Assembly: GCA_965205155.1 (NCBI GenBank)
Contig: OZ242033.1
Coordinates: forward strand, 558,001 to 622,000
Reading direction: 5' to 3'
DNA: 64,000 nucleotides
Origin: Aldehydirespirator sp965205155
GTDB taxonomy: Bacteria; Actinomycetota; Acidimicrobiia; Acidimicrobiales; Aldehydirespiratoraceae
The position numbers and the translations under genes were made by a program. Below are positions 56,357-64,000 of this stretch, in pieces. Below the pieces are notes generated by a model, which had not been told where the DNA came from, made no database searches, and worked only from the letters and a program-made list of their open reading frames with translations. The number at the start of each line of letters is the position of its first letter. The stretch's first letter is position 1.

Positions 56357-57630
56357 CGAGTCACCCAGAGAACGGTCTCGTGCAGGGTGTGCACCGGGTG
56401 GTAGTTGCCGTCGGAGCCGATCACCGTCAAGAACACCTGGTCGGAGCCCTGGTTGTCGCCGTCGCCGAACTGGAGCTTGAACCCGTCTATGTCGAAGTCG
56501 CCGCGGTCGATCAACTGGTCGAGCAGGCAGGATCGGTCGACCTCCGCCCCGCACTCATCGAGAGCCGCGATCACCATCCGTCCCGCCAGATAGCCCTCGA
56601 GCGACACGAACCCGGGCTCTGCCTCCGGGTCGTGGCTCGCCAGGGCGTCCAGGTACGACAGGACGACGGGCAGGGAGTCATCCTCCGGGAACGGGACGAC
56701 CTGGGTCACCAGCACCCCTGCGCCGTCGGGCCCGAGCTCCTGGGCCAGGGCGTTGCTACCCACGAAGGAGACCGTCATGAAGACCGCGTCCATGCCAGTG
56801 CGGCGGGCCCACAGGATCAGCCTCGCGACCGGCTCGTAGGCGCCGATCATGATCACTGCTTCGGGGTCGCCCTGCCGCAGGTCGAGCAGGGCCGTCTTGA
56901 CCGCGGTGGTGTTGCGGGGGTAGATGCCGATCGAGGTGAGCTCCATGTCCCGTCGCTCGAGAGCCGCGACCGTGCCCCGGAACCCGGCCCGTCCGAAGGA
57001 GTCGTTCTGGTACATGACGCTGATCCGGGTGATCCCGAGGTCCTCCGTGAGGCGGGCCACCATCTCCTCGGTCTCCTGGTTGTAGGAGGCTCGCAGGTTG
57101 ATGATGTTGTCCCACTCGTCGTCGCGGAGGAAGGCCGCGCCGGTGAAGGGTGCGATGTAGGGAACCCCGGCGTCGCGGGCGATCGGGGTGGCAGAGCGCG
57201 AGGTCGGGGTGCCCACCGCGCCGATCAGCGCGAACACCTGCTCCTGCTCGATGAGGTGGCGCGTCATCACTATCGCGTCCTCGGGCTCGTACGCGTCGTC
57301 GAGGGACTGCAGTTCCAGGATGCGCCCGTGGACACCACCGGTCGCGTTCACCTCGTCGAAAGCGGCCAGGATCCCCAGCCTCATATTCCGGCCCAGCTCC
57401 TTGGCCGGTCCGCTGAGCGCCGCGGACTGCCCGAACACGATCCGTTCCTCCGATAGACCCAGGGAGGACGTGTCCGATTCATCGACCCGCGCGGGCGACT
57501 CTGATTCGCCCAGTTCGGGGGCGTCTACGGTCTGGTCATCGGTAGAGCACGCCGCCAGCAGCATTGCGGCTGCTACCGTCCACCAGAGGCCGGCAGTCCA
57601 TCGGTGACGCGGCCTGCGGTGCTGGGTCAT
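56353..57630 (-). CDS. LivK-like substrate-binding lipoprotein of the signalling operon
   Basis: 425 residues. Lipobox LLAAC near residue 28, then an acidic linker, then a Peripla_BP_6 domain: IVFGQSAALSGPAKELGRNMRLGILAAFDEVNATGGVHGRILELQSLDDAYEPEDAI, ALIGAVGTPTSRSATPIARDAGVPYIAPFTGA, ISVMYQNDSFGRAGFRGTVAALE and LEGYLAGRMVIAAL. Unlike the two transport paralogs it has no coiled-coil stalk and no permease nearby. Coupled by four-base overlaps to the HATPase gene upstream and the kinase downstream, it is best explained as the ligand sensor of the kinase. Confidence 0.9.
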   Translation of the reverse strand: MTQHRRPRHRWTAGLWWTVAAAMLLAACSTDDQTVDAPELGESESPARVDESDTSSLGLSEERIVFGQSAALSGPAKELGRNMRLGILAAFDEVNATGGVHGRILELQSLDDAYEPEDAIVMTRHLIEQEQVFALIGAVGTPTSRSATPIARDAGVPYIAPFTGAAFLRDDEWDNIINLRASYNQETEEMVARLTEDLGITRISVMYQNDSFGRAGFRGTVAALERRDMELTSIGIYPRNTTAVKTALLDLRQGDPEAVIMIGAYEPVARLILWARRTGMDAVFMTVSFVGSNALAQELGPDGAGVLVTQVVPFPEDDSLPVVLSYLDALASHDPEAEPGFVSLEGYLAGRMVIAALDECGAEVDRSCLLDQLIDRGDFDIDGFKLQFGDGDNQGSDQVFLTVIGSDGNYHPVHTLHETVLWVTR

Positions 57631-58058
57631 CTCACCTTGCGGGTGACGATCTTGAGGCGGTTCTTTCCCGATTCCCTGCAGTACTCCACGTCGTCCATCA
57701 GGGTCTTGGTGAAGTGCACGCCCAGACCGCCGATCGGCCGGTCCTCGATCGCAGACGTCAAGTCCGGCGGCGGCGCCTCGGTCAGGGGATCGAACGGCAT
57801 GCCCTCGTCGATGATCTCGATGGTGATGTCCTCTTCGTGCGACGTCACCTCCACCTCGACATCGCCGGACCGGTCCTCGTAGGAGTAGTCCACGACGTTC
57901 TGGGCCAACTCGTCGATCACGAGACTGACCCGGAAAGTCAGTTCTCCCGGCCAGCCGTCCCGTTCACCCAGGGCCTCGACGGCCGCGACCAGATCGGGCA
58001 GGTCCTCGTAGCTGGACCGGCTCACCTCGCCGTTGGTGTTGGTGGTCAGGAACAGCAT
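57627..58058 (-). CDS. RsbW/SpoIIAB-like ATP-binding protein (anti-sigma kinase or switch kinase)
   Basis: About 143 residues of the HATPase_c_2 type: SLVIDELAQNVVDYSYED (N box), ITIEIIDEGMPFDP (D box) and GGLGVHFTKTLMDDVEYCRESGKNRLKIV (G box). Such proteins bind and phosphorylate STAS antagonists and may sequester sigma factors. ATG 58058 is preferred; the frame is open 12 codons further into the upstream gene. The stop overlaps the start of the binding-protein gene (ATGA). No target sigma factor lies beside it. Confidence 0.88.
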   Translation of the reverse strand: MLFLTTNTNGEVSRSSYEDLPDLVAAVEALGERDGWPGELTFRVSLVIDELAQNVVDYSYEDRSGDVEVEVTSHEEDITIEIIDEGMPFDPLTEAPPPDLTSAIEDRPIGGLGVHFTKTLMDDVEYCRESGKNRLKIVTRKVR

Positions 58059-58066
58059 GACGGCGG

Positions 58067-59239
58067 TCAGTTCTCCCGACGCAGCACGAGACACGTCGTG
58101 TCGTCGAACTGCGGTACATCGCCGGCGAACTCATTGACCAGGTCAATGACGCGGTGGCCGGCGTCCTCTGCATCGCCCGGCGGGTTGGCCGCGAAGGCCT
58201 CACGCAAGCGGGTCAAGCCCAACTGCTCCTCCTCAGCGTTGATCGCCTCAGTCACGCCGTCGGTGTAGAGGACAACGGTCTCACCCGGTGCCAGCTCGTG
58301 GGAGTGTTGGTGGAAGTCGAAGCCTGGCAGCACGCCGAGAGCCAGTCCCTCGGTCACCGGCAACTGGGTGCTGCTGCCGTCAGCGTGTATGACGAGAGGC
58401 GGATCGTGGCCCCCGTCGGCGTAGGTCAGCACACCGGTCTCGGGGTCGTACACGGCATAGATCATGGTGACGAACATGCAGGCGTCATTGTCCTCGTTGA
58501 GCACGTCGTTCACTTCTGAGAGGGCCTCTCCAGGTCCGTTGGCCCTCATGGCTGCGCCCTTCAGCAGCGTGCGGCTGGACATCATGAACAACGCGGCCGG
58601 CACGCCCTTTCCGGACACGTCCGCGATGGCCAAGCCCACTTTCTCGCCGGCGAGACCGATCACATCGAAGAAGTCGCCCCCCACGTTTCGGGCCGGCTGC
58701 ATTGTGCCGAATAGCTTGTAGTTGTCATTGCGAGCGAACTTGTTTGGCAGAATGGACTGTTGCATCATGCTCGCAACGTTGAGTTCGTTCTGAAGCACTA
58801 CGAGCTTGTCTCGAGCGCTGAGCGCTTCCTTCCATTCACGTATATGTTGCAGAGTTCGATCGATTGTGAACTTCAGATCGTCGAAATCGACTGGCTTTGT
58901 GACAAAATCGAATGCTCCCCGGTTCATGGCGATCCGGATGTTCTTCATGTCGCCGTAAGCGGAGATGATGACGGCCCGTATATCCGGTGCGACGTCCGGA
59001 ATCCTGTCAAGGAGTGTGAGGCCGTCCATCTTGGGCATGTTGATGTCCGACAGGACCATGTCGATGCTCTCGTCCGCGTCCAGCGCTTCAAGTGCCTCGA
59101 CGCCATCGTGGGCGAAGACGAACTCATAGACGCCAGTCCTGATGTAGCGGCGCATGCGCTGCAGCATGAGGGGTTCGAGATCGGGCTCATCGTCGACCAC
59201 GAGGATCTTGTGCTTCTGCGGCGACTCAGTCATTGTCAT
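58067..59239 (-). CDS. Response regulator fused to PP2C (SpoIIE/RsbU-like) phosphatase
   Basis: 390 residues. The receiver domain has the acidic pair in LVVDDEPD, phospho-acceptor Asp65 in LSDINMPKMDG, and the lysine in FVTKPVDFDD. A helical linker follows and then a SpoIIE-type phosphatase: MQPARNVGGDFFDVI, IADVSGKGVPAALFM, YADGGHDPPL, VVLYTDGVTEAINAEEEQLG, DDTTCLVLRRE, with the metal aspartates present. It would dephosphorylate the STAS protein encoded 32 bases upstream once its receiver is phosphorylated by the kinase. The N-terminal third is more AT-rich than the rest of the operon. Confidence 0.93.
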   Translation of the reverse strand: MTMTESPQKHKILVVDDEPDLEPLMLQRMRRYIRTGVYEFVFAHDGVEALEALDADESIDMVLSDINMPKMDGLTLLDRIPDVAPDIRAVIISAYGDMKNIRIAMNRGAFDFVTKPVDFDDLKFTIDRTLQHIREWKEALSARDKLVVLQNELNVASMMQQSILPNKFARNDNYKLFGTMQPARNVGGDFFDVIGLAGEKVGLAIADVSGKGVPAALFMMSSRTLLKGAAMRANGPGEALSEVNDVLNEDNDACMFVTMIYAVYDPETGVLTYADGGHDPPLVIHADGSSTQLPVTEGLALGVLPGFDFHQHSHELAPGETVVLYTDGVTEAINAEEEQLGLTRLREAFAANPPGDAEDAGHRVIDLVNEFAGDVPQFDDTTCLVLRREN

Positions 59240-59271
59240 GAGAGTCCTCTCTAGCGATTGGAGACGGTCAC

Positions 59272-59610
59272 TTATGCGCTGACTGCCGTGAGCGCCTCGG
59301 ACTGGGAGCCATGGATCGGAATAATCTTGTCGAATCCACTGATCTTGAAGACTTCACGAATCGACTCGTTCATTGAGCAAAGGACAAACTTCACGCCGTT
59401 ACTCTGGAGACTCTTGGCTGTAATAAGGATCACTCTCATCCCAGCGCTGCTGATGTAGGAGACGTCCTCGAAGTTCAATACAACGGCAGGGTCATCATCG
59501 GTGACAACCGCCTCCATGCCCGAATGGAACTCCCGAGAGTTGGAACTGTCGATGCGGCCGGTGGCCCTGGCAATGACGGCACCGCTCTCTCTCTCGGCGC
59601 TGATCTCCAT
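59272..59610 (-). CDS. STAS-domain anti-sigma-factor antagonist
   Basis: 112 residues, RsbV/SpoIIAA-like. VIARATGRIDSSNSREFHSGMEAVV and VVLNFEDVSYISSAGMRVILITAKSLQSNGVKF, with the phosphorylatable serine (about Ser55) in the SSAG motif. The switch kinase (57.6 kb) and phosphatase (58.1 kb) would set its phosphorylation state. ATG 59610 follows AGGAG at eight bases; TAGTAT upstream (minus strand, about 59651-59656) may be the -10 box. First gene of the signalling operon. Confidence 0.92.
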   Translation of the reverse strand: MEISAERESGAVIARATGRIDSSNSREFHSGMEAVVTDDDPAVVLNFEDVSYISSAGMRVILITAKSLQSNGVKFVLCSMNESIREVFKISGFDKIIPIHGSQSEALTAVSA

Positions 59611-59677
59611 CGCGATGCTCCTCAGTCAATGTCTCTCATGGTCGGAGGGGATACTACCCCGCGGGCTGTGGTGTGGC

Positions 59678-60889
59678 TCATGCGCGGGCGCTGGGGCCGT
59701 AGGTCAGGTGCATGAGATCACCATCGGCGAACCGGCTGGGTCTGAGCGCGCCGGCGTCGATGGCGGGGGCGCCGCCGACCTGCTCGACTCCGGTCAGGTG
59801 CGCGGCCGCGATCTCGCCCAGGGCGGGGGAGAGCTTGAGCCCGTGCCCCGACAGGCCCACCGCCAGGTACAGACCTGACACCGGCGCGATCTCCGAAGCC
59901 CAGCCCAGGATCGGGTGGTAGTCGGGTGAGATGTCGTAGGCCCCGCTGGTCGTCCACACCGTGGCCGCCACCGACATGGCCGGGAGCCGCTCGGCCATGG
60001 CCGCGCCGATGCGCGCGGAGTGGGCCCGGTGGTCGGCGGCCGACCCGTCGGCCAGCGGGTCGGTGACGGGGGGCATCTCCGGCGGGTAGGCCACTGCGAG
60101 CACGTGCCGGCCCATGTCGGGACGGATCACCAGGTTGGAGTTGCCGTCGGTGATGCACGTGTGCAGCGCCCGGGCCCCGGGGGGCTGCTCGAGCATGGCC
60201 ATGTCGAGGCGACGCCGCTGCACGGGCACGTCCACGCCGAGGGGGTCGAGCAGGTCGCGGGCCCAGGCGCCGGTGGCTGTCACCACGACCGGCGCGGAGA
60301 TCTCTCCGGCGCTGGTGGCCACCCCGGTCACCGCGCCGCCGTTTGTGGTGATCTCGGTCACCTCCAGGGGCGCCAGCACCGCTGCACCGTTGCTGGTGGC
60401 TGCCACCAGCCAGCTCAGCACCATCTTGGTGACGTCGATGTAGCCGCCGTCGGGCTCGTAGGCGCCGCCCGCCAGGCCGTCGGCGTTCACCAGCGGCTCG
60501 ATCTCGGTGATCTCGCCGCCTCGCACGAAGCGGGTGTCCACCCCCAGGCTGCGGCCGAGTTCGATGTTGCGGCGCAGCCCGTCCACCTGGTCCTCGGTGA
60601 CCAGCAGCATGTAGCCGAAGCGTGCATAGCCGGGATCGCCGTAGCCCACCTCCGCGGACCAGTTGCGGATGCAACCGAATCCCCGCTGGGCGATGCGCAC
60701 CATCAACTCGTTGGAGTAGTGCTGGCGGATTTGGCCGAATGTACGGCCCGAGATGCCCCCGACCGGCGACCGGGCGTCGATGACGGCCACCCGCCGGTCG
60801 GTGTGGCGGGCGAGCTGGAAGCCGATGCTGGCGCCGGTCACTCCCGCGCCGATCACGACCACATCGACCTCGGCCGGCACCGCTCGCAT
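59678..60889 (-). CDS. FAD-dependent oxidoreductase, DAO family (second paralog type)
   Basis: 403 residues. VDVVVIGAGVTGASIGFQLARH, RVAVIDARSPVGGISGRTFGQIRQHYSNELMVRIAQRG, VVVTATGAWARDLLDPLGV, and the end SPDYHPILGWASEIAPVSGLYLAVGLSGHGLKLSPALGEIAA follow the glycine/sarcosine oxidase pattern. It is similar in layout to the FAD protein of the mgs operon but not a close copy. It lies between malate synthase and the STAS gene on the same strand, 67 bp ahead of the STAS start. An amino acid or N-methyl amino acid substrate is likely; glyoxylate formed from glycine or sarcosine would fit the adjacent malate synthase. Confidence 0.88.
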   Translation of the reverse strand: MRAVPAEVDVVVIGAGVTGASIGFQLARHTDRRVAVIDARSPVGGISGRTFGQIRQHYSNELMVRIAQRGFGCIRNWSAEVGYGDPGYARFGYMLLVTEDQVDGLRRNIELGRSLGVDTRFVRGGEITEIEPLVNADGLAGGAYEPDGGYIDVTKMVLSWLVAATSNGAAVLAPLEVTEITTNGGAVTGVATSAGEISAPVVVTATGAWARDLLDPLGVDVPVQRRRLDMAMLEQPPGARALHTCITDGNSNLVIRPDMGRHVLAVAYPPEMPPVTDPLADGSAADHRAHSARIGAAMAERLPAMSVAATVWTTSGAYDISPDYHPILGWASEIAPVSGLYLAVGLSGHGLKLSPALGEIAAAHLTGVEQVGGAPAIDAGALRPSRFADGDLMHLTYGPSARA

Positions 60890-61063
60890 GCGCGGATCGT
60901 ACTCTCAGACCGCCCTCGGCCTCGTCATCCATTGGTCGCCGCGGATTTGGCCGGGTCACCTGGATCTGCTGCGGAAGTGGACTGCGACCTCCTGCGCCGC
61001 CCTAGCCATTTCGGAGGACACAGCACTATTGCGCCGTCGATGCAGCGTCCGTGGTCTCGTCGC

Positions 61064-63244
61064 TCAGCGGCGGGCCTTCTGGGCTCGGCGGTGCTTGCGC
61101 AGGATTCGCTCCGTGTAGCCGTTGGGTTCATCCCGGGCCGAGAACACAAGCTCGACGGCCGCCTGGAACGGAATGCTGGAGTCGTAGTCGGGCGCCATGG
61201 GCTCGTAGGCGGGGTCGCCACTGTTCTGCTGGTCGACCAGGTTGGCCATGCGGCGCATGGTCTCCCGCACCGCATCCGCGGACACGAGCCCGTGATGAAG
61301 CCAGTTGGCGATGTGCTGGCTGGAGATGCGCAGAGTGGCCAGGTCCTCCATCAGGCCGACATCGCCGATGTCGGGCACGGTGGAGCAGCCCACTCCCTGC
61401 CCCACCCAGCGAACCAGGTATCCGAGGATGCCCTGGACATTGTTGTCCAGCTCTCGCTGCATCTCGTTCGAGCTGAGCTCCCGGCCCACCGGCAGCACCG
61501 GGATGTCGATCAGGCTGGCGAGGCGGCCCGGTGCGCGGTCGGCCAGGTCGCTCTGGCGATCGGCCACATCCACCAGGAAGTAGTGCATGGCATGCAGGGT
61601 CGCCGCCGTTGGGGAGGGCACCCAGGCGGTGCTGGCGCCGGCTATCGGGTGCTGGATCTTGGCCTTGACCATGGCCGCCATCTCGCCGGGCATGGTCCAC
61701 ATGCCCTTGCCGATCTGGGCCCGTCCCCGCAGCCCGCAGGCCAGTCCGGTGTCGACGTTGGAGTTCTCGTAGGCGCCGAGCCAGGCCGCCGCCCTCATCT
61801 CGGTTTTCGGGATCACCGGTCCCGCCTCCATGTCGGTGTGGATCTCGTCGCCCGTGCGATCCAGGAAGCCGGTGTTGATGAACACCACCCGGTCCCGGGC
61901 CCGCGAGATGCACTCCTTCAGGCCCAGGGATGTGCGCCGCTCCTCGTCCATGATCCCCATCTTGAGGGTGCGCTGCACCAGACCCAGCGCGGCCTCGATC
62001 CGGCTGAACATCTCACAGGCCAGGCCGACCTCGTCCGGCCCGTGCATCTTGGGCTTGACGACGTAGATCGAGCCGGTTGCCGAGTTGCGAATGGGCCGGC
62101 CGCCCACCCGCCCCATCCCCCGTACGTCGTGGAGCGCGCCCAGCGCGGTCACCATGGCGTCGACCATGGTCTCGTAGACGGGTTCGCCGCCGATCCTCAC
62201 CATGTCGGTGGTGAGATGGTGTCCCACATTGCGGACCAGCATCAATGAGCGTCCCGGCAGCGTGATCGGAGAGCCGTCGGGACCGGTGAAGCTGCGGTCT
62301 GGATTCAGGGCCCGGTTCACCGTCGCGCCGTCACGCACGAATGTCGTCTCCAGCGTGCCCCGCATGAGCCCGAGCCAGTTCCGGTACACCGCCACCTTGT
62401 CGTCCGCGTCCACGGCCGACACCGAGTCCTCGAAGTCCATGATGGTCGTGATGGCCGACTCCAGGCGGATGTCGAAGATGCCGGCGTGGTCCCGGCGCCC
62501 CACCGGATGGTCGGTGTCGATGAGCAGTTCGCAGTGCAGGCCGTTCTTGCGCAGCACCACCGATGTGGGCGCGTCCTCACCGCCGTTGTAGCCGGCGAAC
62601 TGCTCGGGCCGCAGCAGCGTGCTCACCGTGCCGTCACCGCTGGCAGCTCTGAGCACTCCGTCCTGCACCGAGTAGCCGGTTGCCCAGGCGTGGCTAGCAG
62701 AGTCCAGGGTGAAGTGCGTGTCGAGGAACTCGCGCCCCGCCGCGATCACCCGGTCGCCCCTGATCGGGTTGTAGGAGCCGCCGCGGCTGCAACCGTCCGC
62801 CTCGCTGATCACGTCGGTCCCGTAGAGCGCGTCGTACAGGCTTCCCCAGCGGGCATTGGCCGCGTTCAACGCATAGCGGGCATTGTCGACGGGCACCACC
62901 AGCTGCGGCCCGGCCACCTCCGCGATCTCGGGGTCGACATTGGCGGTCGTGGCCGTCACCGTGCCGTCCAGGTAGCGCAGGTACCCGATGTCGCGCAGGA
63001 AATTGGCGTAGGCCTCACCGTCGTGGGCGCGTCCGCCGGCCCGGGAGGCTCGATGCCAGTCGTCGATCTGGGCCTGAAGCGCGTCGCGCCGGGCCATCAG
63101 GGCGGCGTTGCGAGGCCCGAGGTCGGTCAGGATGGACTCGAGAGCCCCCCAGAACTCCTCGATCTGAACACCCGTTCCCGGCAGGGCCTCGATTGCGATG
63201 AACTCGTAGAGCGGGGGGGCGATATCAAGCGATCCGGCACGCAT
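61064..63244 (-). CDS. glcB: Malate synthase G
   Basis: 726 residues, full length for the G isoform; condenses glyoxylate with acetyl-CoA to malate. Motifs: YEFIAIEALPGTGVQIEEFW, SLYDALYGTDVI, IFDIRLESAITTIMDFEDSVSAVDADDKV (metal-binding glutamate and aspartate), LMLVRNVGHHL, KPKMHGPDEVGLACEMFSRIE, LKMGIMDEERRTS, FINTGFLDRTGDEIHTDMEAGPV and AWVPSPTAATLHAMHYFLVDV. The start ATG at 63244 lies directly at the end of repeat R6, with no other recognisable ribosome-binding site. No isocitrate lyase or glycolate oxidase gene is in the window. Confidence 0.96.
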   Translation of the reverse strand: MRAGSLDIAPPLYEFIAIEALPGTGVQIEEFWGALESILTDLGPRNAALMARRDALQAQIDDWHRASRAGGRAHDGEAYANFLRDIGYLRYLDGTVTATTANVDPEIAEVAGPQLVVPVDNARYALNAANARWGSLYDALYGTDVISEADGCSRGGSYNPIRGDRVIAAGREFLDTHFTLDSASHAWATGYSVQDGVLRAASGDGTVSTLLRPEQFAGYNGGEDAPTSVVLRKNGLHCELLIDTDHPVGRRDHAGIFDIRLESAITTIMDFEDSVSAVDADDKVAVYRNWLGLMRGTLETTFVRDGATVNRALNPDRSFTGPDGSPITLPGRSLMLVRNVGHHLTTDMVRIGGEPVYETMVDAMVTALGALHDVRGMGRVGGRPIRNSATGSIYVVKPKMHGPDEVGLACEMFSRIEAALGLVQRTLKMGIMDEERRTSLGLKECISRARDRVVFINTGFLDRTGDEIHTDMEAGPVIPKTEMRAAAWLGAYENSNVDTGLACGLRGRAQIGKGMWTMPGEMAAMVKAKIQHPIAGASTAWVPSPTAATLHAMHYFLVDVADRQSDLADRAPGRLASLIDIPVLPVGRELSSNEMQRELDNNVQGILGYLVRWVGQGVGCSTVPDIGDVGLMEDLATLRISSQHIANWLHHGLVSADAVRETMRRMANLVDQQNSGDPAYEPMAPDYDSSIPFQAAVELVFSARDEPNGYTERILRKHRRAQKARR

Positions 63245-63254
63245 GCGCCCGCAT

Positions 63255-63400
63255 TTCGCTCTTGTTCGCTTCGCTCACGGGCCGCTCGGGCCGTGCCTCC
63301 CGCTCTTGTTCGCTGCGCTCACGGGCCGCTGGGCCCAGAGGCCTCGCTACGCGCTTCGCGTAGTTCCGCATGAATCGCTCCTCATCCGCTCGGCCTCTTA
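63255..63400 (-). repeat. Dispersed intergenic repeat, copy R6 (double-core type)
   Basis: On the minus strand TAAGAGGCCGAGCGG (63400 downward) is followed by GAGGAGCGATTCATGCGG, CGAGGCCTCTGGGCCC, and two tandem cores joined by GCACGG, as in R2. The second core is altered (GTGAGCGAAGCG, and GAGCGAA at its end) and runs into the malate synthase start. It lies about 50 bases after the stop of the flavin monooxygenase. Confidence 0.92.
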
Positions 63401-63449
63401 GCAAATCACGCTGCATCGACCGTTCCAAATCCTTGCAATCGCCACCTGG

Positions 63450-64000
63450 CTATTGGCGTGCGCCACCGGAGAGGGACTCGCGGTCGTAGCCGGCCACGCG
63501 CTTGTAGCTGTCGGACAGCGAGGCCATCTCCTCGGCTGTGATCACTTCGGTGATGCGCCCGAAGGGCCGGTCGCCGGTGCGTTCGTGGACCGTCTTGAGG
63601 ATCACGTCCGGGGGCGCGGACCGGCTGGCGTGCACTACCGCCGAGGTGGCCGCGAGCCGCTGCTCCTCGTAGGCCTGGAGCGCTTCATCCACCGACCGGT
63701 GCGAACTCAGGCAGTCGGCCAGAGATCGCGCGTCGAGGATGGCCTGGCCCGCGCCGTTGGAACCCCGCGGGTACATGGGATGGGCGGCGTCGCCGAGGAG
63801 CGTGACCCGGCCGTGGGTCCAGCGGGGCAGAGGGTCACGGTCCACCATCGGGTACTCGAGGATCTGCTCCGCACCCCGTATGAGCCCGGCCACGTCGAGC
63901 CAGTCGAAGGTCCAGTCGGCGAAGACGGGGTGGAAGTCCTCCAGGCGGCCGACCCGGTTCCAGTCCTGCTCGTTGTACCGGTCGGTCTGCACCTCGGCCA
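63450..64000 (-). CDS. FAD-binding monooxygenase, C-terminal part (gene runs off the window end)
   Basis: The last 183 codons of an aromatic-ring-hydroxylase-type flavoprotein. The key motif is RVTLLGDAAHPMYPRGSNGAGQAILDARSLADCL, the GD motif binding the FAD ribose, in the form seen in PhzS-like monooxygenases. Before it FDWLDVAGLIRGAEQILEYPMVDRDPLPRWTHG. The 5' part with the Rossmann motif lies beyond base 64000. Substrate unknown. It is followed by repeat R6 and malate synthase on the same strand. Confidence 0.88.
   Translation of the reverse strand, partial: AEVQTDRYNEQDWNRVGRLEDFHPVFADWTFDWLDVAGLIRGAEQILEYPMVDRDPLPRWTHGRVTLLGDAAHPMYPRGSNGAGQAILDARSLADCLSSHRSVDEALQAYEEQRLAATSAVVHASRSAPPDVILKTVHERTGDRPFGRITEVITAEEMASLSDSYKRVAGYDRESLSGGARQ

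Noticed and set aside
60020..62248. 742-codon open frame on the plus strand
   Set aside because: Antisense shadow of the FAD oxidoreductase and malate synthase G; no recognisable domain and an unrealistic Gly/His/Val-rich composition.
9034..63400. Dispersed repeat as an insertion sequence or REP element with a transposase
   Set aside because: No transposase or RAYT-like gene is recognised in the window and no target-site duplication is clear. I keep it as an unclassified repeat.
1..64000. tRNA, rRNA or known riboswitch genes
   Set aside because: I looked for tRNA-like cloverleaf ends, rRNA signatures and common riboswitch cores in spacers and saw none I could support by eye; a covariance-model search would be decisive.

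Overview
The window is a GC-rich bacterial chromosome segment containing the replication-origin neighbourhood. On the minus strand lie gyrB (5' part), a DUF721/DciA gene, recF, dnaN and dnaA. On the plus strand lie rpmH-rnpA-yidD-yidC-khpB(jag)-rsmG, a parS site, parA and parB. A minus-strand block cwlM-trxA-trxB-(membrane protein)-anti-sigma-sigma follows, and this arrangement matches the sigM-anti-sigma-trxB-trxC-cwlM-parB-parA-gidB-jag-yidC neighbourhood of mycobacteria. Together with F420-type luciferase-like and leaderless-looking genes this points to an actinobacterium. An Acidimicrobiia-like lineage is my inference; the sequence alone does not prove it.

Layout. 0-24.7 kb is core information processing: origin, ribosomal protein and RNase P genes, membrane insertase, chromosome partition, thioredoxin system, an ECF sigma/anti-sigma pair, CCA-adding enzyme, panB, rpsF-ssb-rpsR-rplI and dnaB. 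From 24.7 to 37.9 kb there is a catabolic and uptake block: an acyl-CoA dehydrogenase, an acyl-CoA ligase, a complete branched-chain-type ABC transporter with two paralogous lipoprotein binding proteins carrying long Ala/Glu/Gln coiled-coil stalks, bioB translationally coupled to the second binding protein, a BsaP-like Cys-rich gene, and an orphan paaD-like gene. From 37.9 to 45.9 kb: a TRAP transporter (small and large membrane subunits, then the binding protein), a phosphotransferase, a luciferase-like monooxygenase and an MFS exporter. From 46.1 to 52.6 kb: a glnT/gmaS-glxBCD(mgsABC)-unknown-FAD oxidoreductase operon that looks like a methylamine/N-methylglutamate-type nitrogen pathway. From 52.6 to 64 kb: a DUF2236 oxygenase, a minus-strand signalling operon (STAS, response regulator-PP2C, HATPase, LivK-like lipoprotein, membrane histidine kinase), another FAD oxidoreductase, malate synthase G and the 3' end of a flavin monooxygenase.

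The most unusual structural signal is a dispersed intergenic repeat. Six recognisable copies (9.03, 24.66, 25.03, 26.50, 53.95 and 63.26 kb) plus degenerate heads share a 5' head GAGGCCGAGCGG and a core of about 38 nt. Every complete copy lies downstream of a gene on the same strand, and four start within a few bases of, or across, that gene's stop codon. Other points of interest are the SBP-kinase-phosphatase partner-switching operon, the unrecognised 151-residue protein inside the glx operon, an ECF sigma gene with no standard start codon, and many in-frame tandem repeats (18-42 nt) in linkers and stalks.

No rRNA, tRNA, CRISPR array, insertion sequence or phage gene was recognised. All coordinates and starts were read by eye; family names rest on motif recognition, not on searches.
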